From Bacteroides sp. UBA1773 (GTDB taxonomy: Bacteria > Bacteroidota > Bacteroidia > Bacteroidales > Bacteroidaceae), in contig DCGR01000013.1 in the NCBI GenBank assembly GCA_002315285.1, positions 1 to 20,573 on the forward strand: a stretch of DNA of 20,573 nucleotides. The letters are read 5' to 3'. Below the pieces are notes generated by a model. It had not been told where the DNA came from. It did not search any database and saw only the letters and a program-made list of their open reading frames with translations. Of this stretch, positions 7,067 through 14,880 are shown one piece after another (within the stretch, counting starts at the first letter, position 1; every line of letters starts with the position of its first letter). The position numbers were made by a program, and so were the translations under genes.

Positions 7067-8299
7067 TTATTGTGGTAGGATAGTGTAGTTCCAGTTACCG
7101 CAGAAACTATTTCTGACAATATTTACTTTTGCCAGTTCATCGTCTTCTACCTTTATCCCCTTTTCGTAGATTTTGTCATCAAATAGGCACTTGACCTTCA
7201 ATCCTTTTTCCGTTGTTGTAGATGCGATTAGGCTGATAATCACTTCTATTGATGTAAGGGGTTTCCCCCTCCAGTTCTTGGAGATCTGCGAGAGCAATCG
7301 GTGCTCAATTTTATTCCACTTGGAAGTGCCCGGAGGAAAGTGTGAGACTGTCACTTCGATTCCGAATTCGTTTGCGAACTTTTGAAGCTCAACTTTCCAT
7401 AACTTGTTTCTGCTGCCATTGCTTCCACCACCATCTGCATTTATGTACAGTTTCGAAGCTTCAGGATATTGTTCTTTCCCCATTGATACCCACCATGAGC
7501 GTATTGTCGCAACGGCAAATTCAGCTGTGTCTGAACTGATTCCGACGCTGACGAAACCCTCATTCGAACCTATGTCGTATACACCATATGGTGCAGCCTT
7601 ACCCAATCCTGGCAGAGGGGAATCATGATCAAGGACTTTCGTCGGAAACCCTTTCGGCGAGTATTCCGCTCCGCTGTTTTTGAAGTTCCCTATGTTCTCC
7701 TTTTTCTTGCAGTCAACAGATATCACGGGATTGCCGGTCTGTAGAAACTCCGTGCACGTTTCATTGATATGACTAAACTGGGCATCCCTATCAGGATGAG
7801 GCTCTCCCACCTGATACATCTTCTGATTCAACTGAAGACTGTATCCCAAAGATTCAAGCATTTCGCCTACCTTGTTATGGCTTACCTTGTACCCGATATC
7901 TGCGAGTTCATTGGACAAGTTTCTCAAGCTCTTGGTCGTCCACCGCAGAGGGCTCTCTGGATTTCCGAAACTCTCAGGATTCACTATCTTCTCCAGCTCT
8001 TCATATATCCCGGGCTGGGTTACTTCAATAGGCTTACGACCACCTCCTGTCTTGCGGATTCTATCCAGATTGAGCCTGTTCTCCTGGACTTCTGCTTGTC
8101 TGCACAATTCCGGGTGAAGCAATTCAAGTTCCCTAATCCCACGGGAAATGGTATTCCGATCCATCCCGCTGGCATTACTGACAGCAGTTATACATCCTCT
8201 TCCGATAGACAGTGCTTCGGCGGCCAGATAAAGGCGGGTTTGACGTTCGTTTAGTAAAGGCATAACCTTCTTGATTCTGGTAACAGTTTTATCATCCAT
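7067..8299 (-). CDS. ISAzo13 family DDE transposase
   Basis: Catalyses movement of the surrounding insertion sequence. The frame is intact, with about 410 residues from the ATG at 8299. The N-terminal third has a helix-turn-helix stretch (GCITAVSNASGMDRNTISRG). The central and C-terminal parts carry the DDE catalytic triad: Asp196 in ISVDCKKKEN, Asp289 in YINADGGGSNGSRN and Glu332 in WNKIEHRL. SHFPPGTSKWNKIEHRL is the ISAzo13/Rhodopirellula-type signature. The frame extends upstream to a TTG at 8326, but that codon overlaps the -7 box, so I prefer 8299. The stop codon lies inside the palindrome CACAAttaTTGTG (7063-7075), close to the left inverted repeat. No frameshift or in-frame stop is seen. 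Confidence 0.9.
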   Translation of the reverse strand: MDDKTVTRIKKVMPLLNERQTRLYLAAEALSIGRGCITAVSNASGMDRNTISRGIRELELLHPELCRQAEVQENRLNLDRIRKTGGGRKPIEVTQPGIYEELEKIVNPESFGNPESPLRWTTKSLRNLSNELADIGYKVSHNKVGEMLESLGYSLQLNQKMYQVGEPHPDRDAQFSHINETCTEFLQTGNPVISVDCKKKENIGNFKNSGAEYSPKGFPTKVLDHDSPLPGLGKAAPYGVYDIGSNEGFVSVGISSDTAEFAVATIRSWWVSMGKEQYPEASKLYINADGGGSNGSRNKLWKVELQKFANEFGIEVTVSHFPPGTSKWNKIEHRLLSQISKNWRGKPLTSIEVIISLIASTTTEKGLKVKCLFDDKIYEKGIKVEDDELAKVNIVRNSFCGNWNYTILPQ

Positions 8300-8300
8300 A

Positions 8301-8331
8301 GCGGCTCTTAGTTTTGACAGCCGCAAAGATA
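8301..8331 (-). promoter_or_regulatory. Transposase promoter overlapped by a start-proximal hairpin
   Basis: The minus strand has a perfect -7 box TATCTTTG (8331-8324), predicting transcription from about 8317. A 6-bp inverted repeat GCGGCT/AGCCGC (8324-8319 with 8306-8301, loop 12 nt) ends one base before the ATG. Its first arm lies upstream of the predicted start of transcription, so only read-through transcripts would form the hairpin next to the start codon. Confidence 0.55.
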
Positions 8332-8361
8332 ATGGAAATCTGGAATATTATGCAGTATTTG

Positions 8362-8376
8362 ATGAATTTAATTCAT
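8362..8376. repeat. Palindrome ATGAATT-T-AATTCAT at the right IS end
   Basis: Perfect 7-bp arms around one base, overlapping the right inverted repeat. It may be a transposase binding site; that role is inferred only from its position. Confidence 0.45.
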
Positions 8377-8383
8377 TACAGCT

Positions 8384-8390
8384 CCTTATG
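8384..8390. repeat. Right target-site duplication CCTTATG
   Basis: Direct copy of 7035-7041, abutting the right inverted repeat. The methyltransferase remnant resumes at 8392. Confidence 0.6.
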
Positions 8391-8391
8391 A

Positions 8392-8849
8392 GTGCCTCAG
8401 GTACGTAAGCGATATTTCGTAATCGGTTGCTTGGGCAAAGAAGATGATTTCATACTCCAGCCCTTGCTAAATGGATTAAGCAAAGAACGTATGACCATAC
8501 GAAAGTATTATGGCGGGAACTTTGACACCGAAATACATATATCAGCACCCTCGCAATTACAAACGTCGTGGCATCTTCTCAATAGACGAACCATGTAGTA
8601 CTATACGAAGTGTAAACCAACCTGTTCCAAGCAATTATTCAATCCATCCTGCGGATAAGACATCCGATTTATCAAAAGTACGTCCACTTACCACAAAAGA
8701 ACGTAGTTACATGCAGACCTTCCCTGAGTCGTTTTAAGTTTGTGGGCAATCATGGAGCAATAGAACAAGCTATTGGAAACGCTGTTCCAGTTAAGATGGC
8801 TGAGTACTTTGGTTCAAAAATAATGGAATATGACTCAGTTTGCAGGTAG
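8392..8849 (+). pseudogene. C-terminal remnant of a cytosine-5 DNA methyltransferase
   Basis: Three frames together encode the end of a C5 DNA methyltransferase. Frame one starts at the insertion-sequence junction with VPQVRKRYFVIGCLG (motif VIII, QxRxR). Near 8515-8530 the match moves one frame (KYIYQHPRNYKRRGIF, motif IX region TIRSVNQPVPSNY, then VRPLTTKERSYMQTFPESF). At 8732-8735 an extra T in TTTT causes a stop at 8735-8737, while the next frame continues FKFVGNHGAIEQAIGNAVP (motif X) to the TAG at 8847-8849. Motifs I-VI, including the catalytic Cys, are absent, and the N-terminal half is not found left of the element. The family call is firm; the gene is dead. Confidence 0.85.
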
Positions 8850-8925
8850 TCTTCTTGCCAGCAAAAAGCGTTTTGATGGCTTTGGGGCTATAGTCACTAA
8901 ACAATCGCTTGCGAAACTTGAGTAA
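8830..8925 (+). pseudogene. 31-codon stub after the methyltransferase, possibly the start of a cognate gene
   Basis: An ATG overlapping the last codons of the methyltransferase remnant opens a frame reading MTQFAGSLLASKKRFDGFG and ending KQSLAKLE, with the TAA at 8923-8925 only 3 bp before the end of the convergent HD gene. Overlapping starts are common in restriction-modification pairs, so this may be the 5' stub of a restriction enzyme or other partner whose body was lost. I do not recognise the sequence; the role is inferred from position alone. Confidence 0.35.
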
Positions 8926-8928
8926 CCA

Positions 8929-10962
8929 TTATTTCCTCAGTTCCGGATATTTGACACGAGTGTGATACATTGTCTTCAGTTTTTCCTTTAGGACTCGCTT
9001 GATATTCAACACGTCGGAAAAAGTGATGGGACAATTCAAGAAATACCCCTCGGACATCTGGTTGTCGATGATATGGTCAACAAGAGTATTGATGCTCGAC
9101 TCCGTATAATCAGACAAGCTTCGTGAGGCTGCCTCAACCGAGTCGGCCATCATCAATATGGCTTGCTCCTTGGTGGAGGGATTGGGTCCTGGATAGCAAA
9201 AACGTGCCATATCCACCTCTTCATCAGGATGAGCATTCTTATACTGCACATAAAAATATTTCGCCAAACCCTTACCATGATGTGTGCGAATAAAGGTCCG
9301 TATGATTTCGGGAAGGTGATAGCTTTCGGCCAATTTCAAGCCATCGACAACATGACTGATAATGATGCTCGCACTTTCCTCCTCCGACAATTGCCGATGT
9401 GGGTTGATGCCAGTTTGATTCTCCGTAAAGAAAACCGGATTTTCCATTTTACCAATATCATGATAAAGGGCGGCTGTACGAACAAGCTGCACATTGGCAT
9501 CGACTTCCTGAGCCACGGCAGCAGCAAGGTTGGCGACTTGCATGGAATGTTGCGAGGTGCCGGGAGCCTCCTCGGACAACCGACGGAGCAAACGATTGTT
9601 GGTATTCGAAAGTTCCACCAAAGTGACTTCGGACACGAAGCCAAATGTTTTTTCAATAATAAACAATAGCGGATAAGTGAAAAGCAACACAATGGCGTTG
9701 ATGACGAAATACGCATACATATAGGTGTTGATTTGGGCCAATTCCTGCTCCATGATAAGTTCGTATGCCGTATAGACCACCACATAAGAAATGAAAACGT
9801 ACAAGGCCGTACGGAGGATTTGCGATCGCTGCGATAGTTCCTGCAAACTATATATGGCAACCAGACCAGAAATGAGCTGGACAAGCAAGAACTCGTAGGG
9901 GTTTGTCAACACAATGGAGCAAATCAATGCCACAATCATGTGTACGAGAAAAGCCGTACGGGAATCGACAAACACACAAAGGATGACAGGCGCCATCACA
10001 AAGGGTATGACATAGATGCTCGTGAAATTGGTTTGTACAATCAGCGAAGTGAGTATGGGGAATATGATACAAATGCAGCCAATGAGCCACTGTACCCCTC
10101 GCTGACGAATCAGTTTGGTGCGATGGATTGTGATATAAACATACAAGCAAAAAAACAGCAATGCGACAAACAGGAATTGCCCCAAGAACGTAAGCCGACG
10201 ATTGACAAGGGAGTTCTGTTGCACATTCATCTCAGCCTTCAGTGACGCTAGTATCTTAGCTGTGTATTCGTCAATGATTTCTCCACGATCGATGATTTTC
10301 TGGCCTTTCATCACATATCCATCAGCAATGGAGACATCGGCCATCAGCTCCCTTTGTTCAGCATCTGTCTTTTGTGCATCGAGCACCAAATTGGAAGCGA
10401 TATACCGATCAAGGTCATGCGACTGCAACAACTCTACTTTATATTGAGCCGTATCGCTGTTCAGCAGACTTTGATAGGCCTCCAAAGGAGTGGAAAGACG
10501 TTCCAGCTCTATCGGAGTAGCTACATTCTTGCGAACAATCCGAATGCCCGTCTGATTGTTTGACCCGAGTTTGGCTCTGTCATCAGCACTGATAATCCCT
10601 ATGGCATACAGCCTGCGTAGTGTCTCCTCAATATGCTTGATATAGGCTGACGGCAAATTACCATTCAAATCACCACGCATCTGAGCAATAGCATTATCAG
10701 CGACTGAAGTGCGCTGATTATAATAAGGGCGAAACTTGCCCAATGCCTCACGTTGTTCTTCGGCCACCGACTCGGCATCCTTGTACAAAGTAAAATCGAG
10801 GGGGGCAATGAGTAGGCCATACTGCCAAGGTGTGCCCACAGAATACTGAAAGTTGAATTGTCCGGACCGAGGCAAAAAGGCTACGACAAAAGAGACAACA
10901 GCAAGAAACACAATGACCCTGCGGAGATATGTCTTGTAATTGATTTTTAACGTTTCAAACAT
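8929..10962 (-). CDS. 7TM-HD (HDIG) phosphohydrolase, PgpH/YqfF-like
   Basis: Membrane phosphodiesterase. The best-studied relative, Listeria PgpH, degrades cyclic di-AMP. Domain order is that of the family: an N-terminal membrane helix (about 16-31), an extracytoplasmic 7TMR-HDED region (about 40-250), a run of hydrophobic helices (about 258-440), then a cytoplasmic HD domain. Metal-binding residues are visible: His472 in TSQHSMQ, His501-Asp502 in LYHDIGKM, His537 in ISHVVDG, His561-His562 in RTHHGKG, and Asp607 in MMADSVEAASR. The length of 677 aa suits Bacteroidetes members. It ends tail to tail with decayed DNA, only 3 bp from the stub gene, and diverges from gltX across 77 bp. The substrate here is inferred from the family. 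Confidence 0.93.
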   Translation of the reverse strand: MFETLKINYKTYLRRVIVFLAVVSFVVAFLPRSGQFNFQYSVGTPWQYGLLIAPLDFTLYKDAESVAEEQREALGKFRPYYNQRTSVADNAIAQMRGDLNGNLPSAYIKHIEETLRRLYAIGIISADDRAKLGSNNQTGIRIVRKNVATPIELERLSTPLEAYQSLLNSDTAQYKVELLQSHDLDRYIASNLVLDAQKTDAEQRELMADVSIADGYVMKGQKIIDRGEIIDEYTAKILASLKAEMNVQQNSLVNRRLTFLGQFLFVALLFFCLYVYITIHRTKLIRQRGVQWLIGCICIIFPILTSLIVQTNFTSIYVIPFVMAPVILCVFVDSRTAFLVHMIVALICSIVLTNPYEFLLVQLISGLVAIYSLQELSQRSQILRTALYVFISYVVVYTAYELIMEQELAQINTYMYAYFVINAIVLLFTYPLLFIIEKTFGFVSEVTLVELSNTNNRLLRRLSEEAPGTSQHSMQVANLAAAVAQEVDANVQLVRTAALYHDIGKMENPVFFTENQTGINPHRQLSEEESASIIISHVVDGLKLAESYHLPEIIRTFIRTHHGKGLAKYFYVQYKNAHPDEEVDMARFCYPGPNPSTKEQAILMMADSVEAASRSLSDYTESSINTLVDHIIDNQMSEGYFLNCPITFSDVLNIKRVLKEKLKTMYHTRVKYPELRK

Positions 10963-11011
10963 ATATTCAGAATTTTGGCGGCAAATTACAAAAAATATCG
11001 GGAATATATGT

Positions 11012-11019
11012 TAACTTTG
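11012..11019 (+). promoter_or_regulatory. -7 box TAACTTTG of gltX
   Basis: A perfect TAnnTTTG 20 nt before the gltX ATG, predicting a leader of about 15 nt. No -33 TTTG is visible at the usual distance. Confidence 0.5.
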
Positions 11020-11039
11020 CACCGCATTTTATTGTAATT

Positions 11040-12557
11040 ATGACAGAAAGAAAAATTCGCGTCCGTTTTGCGCCCTCTCCTACGGGTGCTCTCCATATAG
11101 GTGGAGTACGCACAGCCTTGTATAATTATCTGTTTGCTCGCCAACATGGGGGTGACATGATTTTCCGCATTGAAGATACTGACTCCAATCGTTTCGTGCC
11201 AGGTGCAGAAGAATACATCATTGAATCGTTCAAATGGCTGGGTATAAAATTCGACGAAGGCGTAAGCTTTGGAGGCAACTATGGTCCATATCGTCAGTCC
11301 GAACGACGGGAAATCTATAAACAATATGTAAAACAACTTCTCGACAACGGGAAAGCATACATTGCTTTCGACACACCTCAGGAGTTGGAAGAAAAGCGAA
11401 AGGGAATACCCAATTTCCAATATGACGCTTCGACTCGCATGCTGATGAACAACTCCCTGACATTAGGAAAAGAACAGACAGAAGCACTCATTGCCGAGGG
11501 GAAACAGTATGTGGTCCGTTTCCTCATCGAACCTAATGAGGAGATTTTGGTCAATGACATCATCAGAGGCGAAGTTAGGGTCAACTCGTCGGTTCTCGAC
11601 GACAAAGTGCTTTACAAATCGGCTGACGAGTTGCCGACCTACCATTTGGCAAACATTGTTGACGACCACCTCATGGAAGTTTCGCACGTGATCCGTGGGG
11701 AAGAATGGCTTCCTTCCGCCCCCCTTCACGTATTGCTATATCGTGCATTCGGTTGGGAGGGCACAATGCCTCGATTTGCCCATCTGCCTCTGCTCCTAAA
11801 GCCCGATGGCAATGGGAAACTATCGAAACGCGATGGCGACAGACTGGGATTCCCCGTGTTCCCCCTGGAATGGCACGACCCCAAGACGGGTGAGATCTCT
11901 TCGGGTTACCGCGAATCGGGTTATCTGCCCGAGGCTGTCATCAACTTCCTTGCATTATTGGGATGGAACCCTGGCAACAACCAAGAACTGATGACCATAG
12001 ACGAGCTCATCAAGCTATTCGACCTCTCACACTGCAGCAAAGCAGGAGCCAAATTCGACTTTGAAAAAGGAAAGTGGTTCAACCACGAATACATATTGCA
12101 TAAAGACAATGCCGAACTGGCCGAAATGTTCATTCCAATCCTAAAAGAGCACGGCATTGATGCCCCGAAAGAAAAAGTGACAACCGTGATTGGACTGATG
12201 AAGGACCGCGTAAGCTTTGTAAAAGACCTTTGGGAAACGTGCAAGTTCTTCTTCGTGGCACCAACCGCATACGATGAAAAGACCAAGAAGAAAAGATGGA
12301 AAGAATGCTCAGGACAACAGATGTTGGAATTGGCAGACATTCTGGAAACGCTGGATGACTTTTCATTAGAGCATCAAGAGGAAGTGGTAATGAAATGGAT
12401 TGCTGACAAGGGCTATGGCGTTGGCGACATCATGAACCCCTTCCGCTTGACATTAGTGGGCGAAGGCAAAGGTCCTCACATGTTCGACATTTCAGCAGTA
12501 CTGGGCAAAGAAGAGACCATTGCGCGCATCCGTCGTGCCGTGGAAGTTTTGAAATGA
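11040..12557 (+). CDS. gltX: Glutamate--tRNA ligase
   Basis: Class I aminoacyl-tRNA synthetase that charges tRNA-Glu with glutamate in the cytoplasm. The HIGH-type motif appears as PSPTGALHIGG (His19 to Gly22) and the KMSKS-type loop as KLSKRDGDR (260-268). IEDTDSNRFVPG and the C-terminal anticodon-binding helices are also typical. At 505 residues the length is normal. It heads a plus-strand group with waaA only 7 bp downstream, so the two are probably co-transcribed. Because Bacteroidetes usually have a separate GlnRS, I would expect this enzyme to be discriminating, but the sequence alone does not prove it. Confidence 0.98.
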   Translation: MTERKIRVRFAPSPTGALHIGGVRTALYNYLFARQHGGDMIFRIEDTDSNRFVPGAEEYIIESFKWLGIKFDEGVSFGGNYGPYRQSERREIYKQYVKQLLDNGKAYIAFDTPQELEEKRKGIPNFQYDASTRMLMNNSLTLGKEQTEALIAEGKQYVVRFLIEPNEEILVNDIIRGEVRVNSSVLDDKVLYKSADELPTYHLANIVDDHLMEVSHVIRGEEWLPSAPLHVLLYRAFGWEGTMPRFAHLPLLLKPDGNGKLSKRDGDRLGFPVFPLEWHDPKTGEISSGYRESGYLPEAVINFLALLGWNPGNNQELMTIDELIKLFDLSHCSKAGAKFDFEKGKWFNHEYILHKDNAELAEMFIPILKEHGIDAPKEKVTTVIGLMKDRVSFVKDLWETCKFFFVAPTAYDEKTKKKRWKECSGQQMLELADILETLDDFSLEHQEEVVMKWIADKGYGVGDIMNPFRLTLVGEGKGPHMFDISAVLGKEETIARIRRAVEVLK

Positions 12558-12564
12558 CAAAGCA

Positions 12565-13803
12565 ATGGCTTACAATTTAGCACTCTACTTATATTTGTTT
12601 GCGGTAAAAACTGCTGCATTATTCTGGGACAAGCCTCGGCGAATGGTCCAAGGCTATCGGAAAGTCTTCAAAAAACTGAAAGACAACATCGACCCGACCG
12701 CCCAATACATTTGGTTTCATGCATCATCGTTGGGTGAGTTTGAGCAAGGTCGTCCACTGATAGAATCCATCAAGAAGGATTATCCAAACTATAAGATTCT
12801 ACTGACATTTTTCTCGCCTTCGGGCTACGAAGTCCAAGAGCATTATGAGTACGCAGACCTGGTGACATACCTTCCGTTCGACACGCCACGCAATGTGCGC
12901 CGATTCATGCAGTTGGTTCACCCTACCATGGTGTTTTTCATCAAATATGAATTTTGGAAGAACTATCTTACAGCTCTCCACAATGAAGGAATACCTACGT
13001 ACAGTGTCTCATCCATTTTCCGTCCAAGGCAGATATTCTTCAGATGGTATGCACGCAAGTACAGCAAAGTGCTACATACATTTACCACTTTGTTTGTCCA
13101 GAATGAAGAGTCGAAAAGACTTCTTGCCAACATAGGGGTAAACAATGTGATGGTGGTAGGTGACACCCGATTCGACCGCGTTCTCGAAATACGCAACCAA
13201 GCCAAGGATCTTCCAATGGTAGAAAAATTCAAAGGCGACAACCCGATGGTAATCGTAGGGAGTTCCTGGCCATCCGATGAGGAAATCTACATACCTTATT
13301 TCAATGAGTATCACAAGGAATATAAGCTTGTCATTGCTCCTCACGTGGTTGAGGAATCACGACTGCAGGAAATAGAGAACAGACTGAAGCTAAAATCCGT
13401 ACGCTATAGTCGGGCTTCCGAAGCTGAATTGGTGGAAGCAAGATGCCTCATCATTGATTGCTACAAAATGCTGTCGTCCATCTATCGATATGCCGATTTT
13501 GCCTGCATAGGAGGAGGTTTCATCAGTAGCGGCATACACAATGTGCTTGAAGCCGCTGTGTATGGAGTAGGAACCGTGTTCGGGCCAATAAACAAGAAAT
13601 TTCTTGAAGCACAACAACTAATGGGAATAAAGGGTAGCTACGAGTTCAAGGACTACAATGACTTCGCCCAAATCATGAACGAGTTTCTGGCCAGTCCCCA
13701 AAAAATGGCTGAAGCGGGTGCCATTTCGAAACAATACGTATATGGCAATGCCGGCACAACAGAAAAAATCCTTGCCTATTTACAACCCATGTTATCCAAA
13801 TAA
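12565..13803 (+). CDS. waaA: 3-deoxy-D-manno-octulosonic acid (Kdo) transferase
   Basis: Inner-membrane-associated glycosyltransferase that adds Kdo from CMP-Kdo to the lipid A precursor, starting the lipopolysaccharide core. The protein has an N-terminal hydrophobic anchor (about 3-20), then WFHASSLGEFEQGRPL at 50-65, in which Glu58 matches the family's catalytic base. It also shows FFIKYEFWKNYL, VVGDTRFDRV and the C-terminal nucleotide-binding block GGGFISSGIHNVLEAAVYG. It is 412 residues, the usual size. It lies 7 bp after gltX and 36 bp before the antiporter, so it is probably part of the same transcript. Confidence 0.96.
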   Translation: MAYNLALYLYLFAVKTAALFWDKPRRMVQGYRKVFKKLKDNIDPTAQYIWFHASSLGEFEQGRPLIESIKKDYPNYKILLTFFSPSGYEVQEHYEYADLVTYLPFDTPRNVRRFMQLVHPTMVFFIKYEFWKNYLTALHNEGIPTYSVSSIFRPRQIFFRWYARKYSKVLHTFTTLFVQNEESKRLLANIGVNNVMVVGDTRFDRVLEIRNQAKDLPMVEKFKGDNPMVIVGSSWPSDEEIYIPYFNEYHKEYKLVIAPHVVEESRLQEIENRLKLKSVRYSRASEAELVEARCLIIDCYKMLSSIYRYADFACIGGGFISSGIHNVLEAAVYGVGTVFGPINKKFLEAQQLMGIKGSYEFKDYNDFAQIMNEFLASPQKMAEAGAISKQYVYGNAGTTEKILAYLQPMLSK

Positions 13804-13839
13804 GGCATTCTGAGCCTTTCAATTACACCGCATAATCGT

Positions 13840-14820
13840 ATGTTCATTGAAATTCTTCTCCTGCTGCTTGGTTTAGCCTTAGTATTGGTTGGCGCTGACG
13901 GACTCGTGGAAGGAGCGTCCCGACTTGCACGACGATGGGGCATCAGCGAATTTGTCATTGGACTGACAATCGTAGCTCTGGGAACGTCAGCTCCGGAAAT
14001 GGTGGTAAGCTTTATCTCCGCTTTCGAGAAAAACTCCGACATGGCGGTGGGCAACATCATCGGCTCAAACATCTTCAACACAGCGTTCATTCTTGGCCTA
14101 TCGGCAATGATCCGCCCACTCATCATCACTCGCGACAACCTTCGCAGGGATATTCCCCTGAACATCATCGTCACTTCGGCACTCATCCTTTTAGGCATCA
14201 AACACACCCTATTCGGTGTGGGACACAACGGATTGAGCATTTGGGAAGGATTGTTGTTTGTCGCTTGTTTTGGATGGTACATGTATGTGTCGTTCCGCAA
14301 CGACAACAAAGATTCCAATGACAGTGAGAAAGGACATACAGACAACGAAGAACACCAAAAAGAACAAAAGCTCTCCATCTCATTCCTTTACGTCTTCGCG
14401 GGTTTTGCGGCACTGATTGGAGGGGGACAAATGTTCGTAGGCCATGCACAAACCATCGCCCAACTGGCTGGTCTCAGCGACAAGTTCATTGCCATAACGG
14501 TACTGGCGGCAGGCACATCAATGCCTGAGTTGGCAACCAGTTGCATGGCAGCGGCAAAGGGGAAAGGGCAGTTGGCACTAGGCAACATCATTGGCTCAAA
14601 CACAGCAAACATATTGCTTATATTAGGAGCATCTGCCCTCATACATCCACTCGACATGAATGCGATCCTGCCCCAAGATTATGTAGCCTTATTTGCCACA
14701 GCACTATGTGTGATGATCTGTGCCATCACATTCGGCAAGAAAAAAATCGACAGGATAGAAGGATTGCTGCTGGTATTGATTGAGTGTGCTTATATGTGGT
14801 ATCTCTTGGCAAACTGTTAA
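13840..14820 (+). CDS. Calcium/sodium antiporter, CaCA family (YrbG-like)
   Basis: Inner-membrane cation exchanger with ten or so hydrophobic segments and the two inverted alpha repeats that define the CaCA superfamily. Repeat 1 reads GLTIVALGTSAPEMVVSF then GNIIGSNIFNTAFILG (about 41-86). Repeat 2 reads VLAAGTSMPELATS then GNIIGSNTANILLILG (about 219-262). The acidic residues in GTSAPE and GTSMPE are the ion-binding glutamates. A charged cytoplasmic loop (DNKDSNDSEKGHTDNEEHQK, about 152-171) separates the halves. At 326 aa it is of typical bacterial length. It is probably the last gene of gltX-waaA-antiporter, followed by a candidate hairpin terminator. The exact ion pair is inferred. Confidence 0.94.
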   Translation: MFIEILLLLLGLALVLVGADGLVEGASRLARRWGISEFVIGLTIVALGTSAPEMVVSFISAFEKNSDMAVGNIIGSNIFNTAFILGLSAMIRPLIITRDNLRRDIPLNIIVTSALILLGIKHTLFGVGHNGLSIWEGLLFVACFGWYMYVSFRNDNKDSNDSEKGHTDNEEHQKEQKLSISFLYVFAGFAALIGGGQMFVGHAQTIAQLAGLSDKFIAITVLAAGTSMPELATSCMAAAKGKGQLALGNIIGSNTANILLILGASALIHPLDMNAILPQDYVALFATALCVMICAITFGKKKIDRIEGLLLVLIECAYMWYLLANC

Positions 14821-14849
14821 GAAAAAAGGTGAAAAGAGGAGCGTGAAAG

Positions 14850-14880
14850 GATGGCATGTGTCACACCATCTTTTGTTTCT
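14850..14880 (+). terminator. Candidate terminator after the antiporter gene
   Basis: A stem GATGG/CCATC (14850-14854 with 14866-14870), with an inner TGT/ACA stem and a 2-nt bulge, is followed by TTTTGTTTCTT. It overlaps the last codons of the convergent DUF3109 gene. The stem is short, so support is moderate. Confidence 0.45.

Larger units (their letters stand above)
7042..8383 (-). mobile_element. ISAzo13-like insertion sequence, about 1.34 kb
   Basis: A transposase gene is bracketed by imperfect terminal inverted repeats. The left end AACTATAAT (7042-7050) matches the reverse complement of the right end, AGCTGTAAT (8383-8375). Of the first 17 positions 13 agree, and 20 of the first 31. 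Directly outside both ends lies CCTTATG (7035-7041 and 8384-8390), which fits a 7-bp target duplication; an extra A makes the direct repeat 8 bp. Size and content suit the ISAzo13 family. The element looks intact and possibly active. It sits beside a decayed DNA methyltransferase. Confidence 0.8.

Noticed and set aside
13776..14378. Minus-strand frame of 200 codons opposite the antiporter gene
   Set aside because: The plus frame has both CaCA alpha repeats; the antisense frame has repetitive Ser/Met/Arg composition only.
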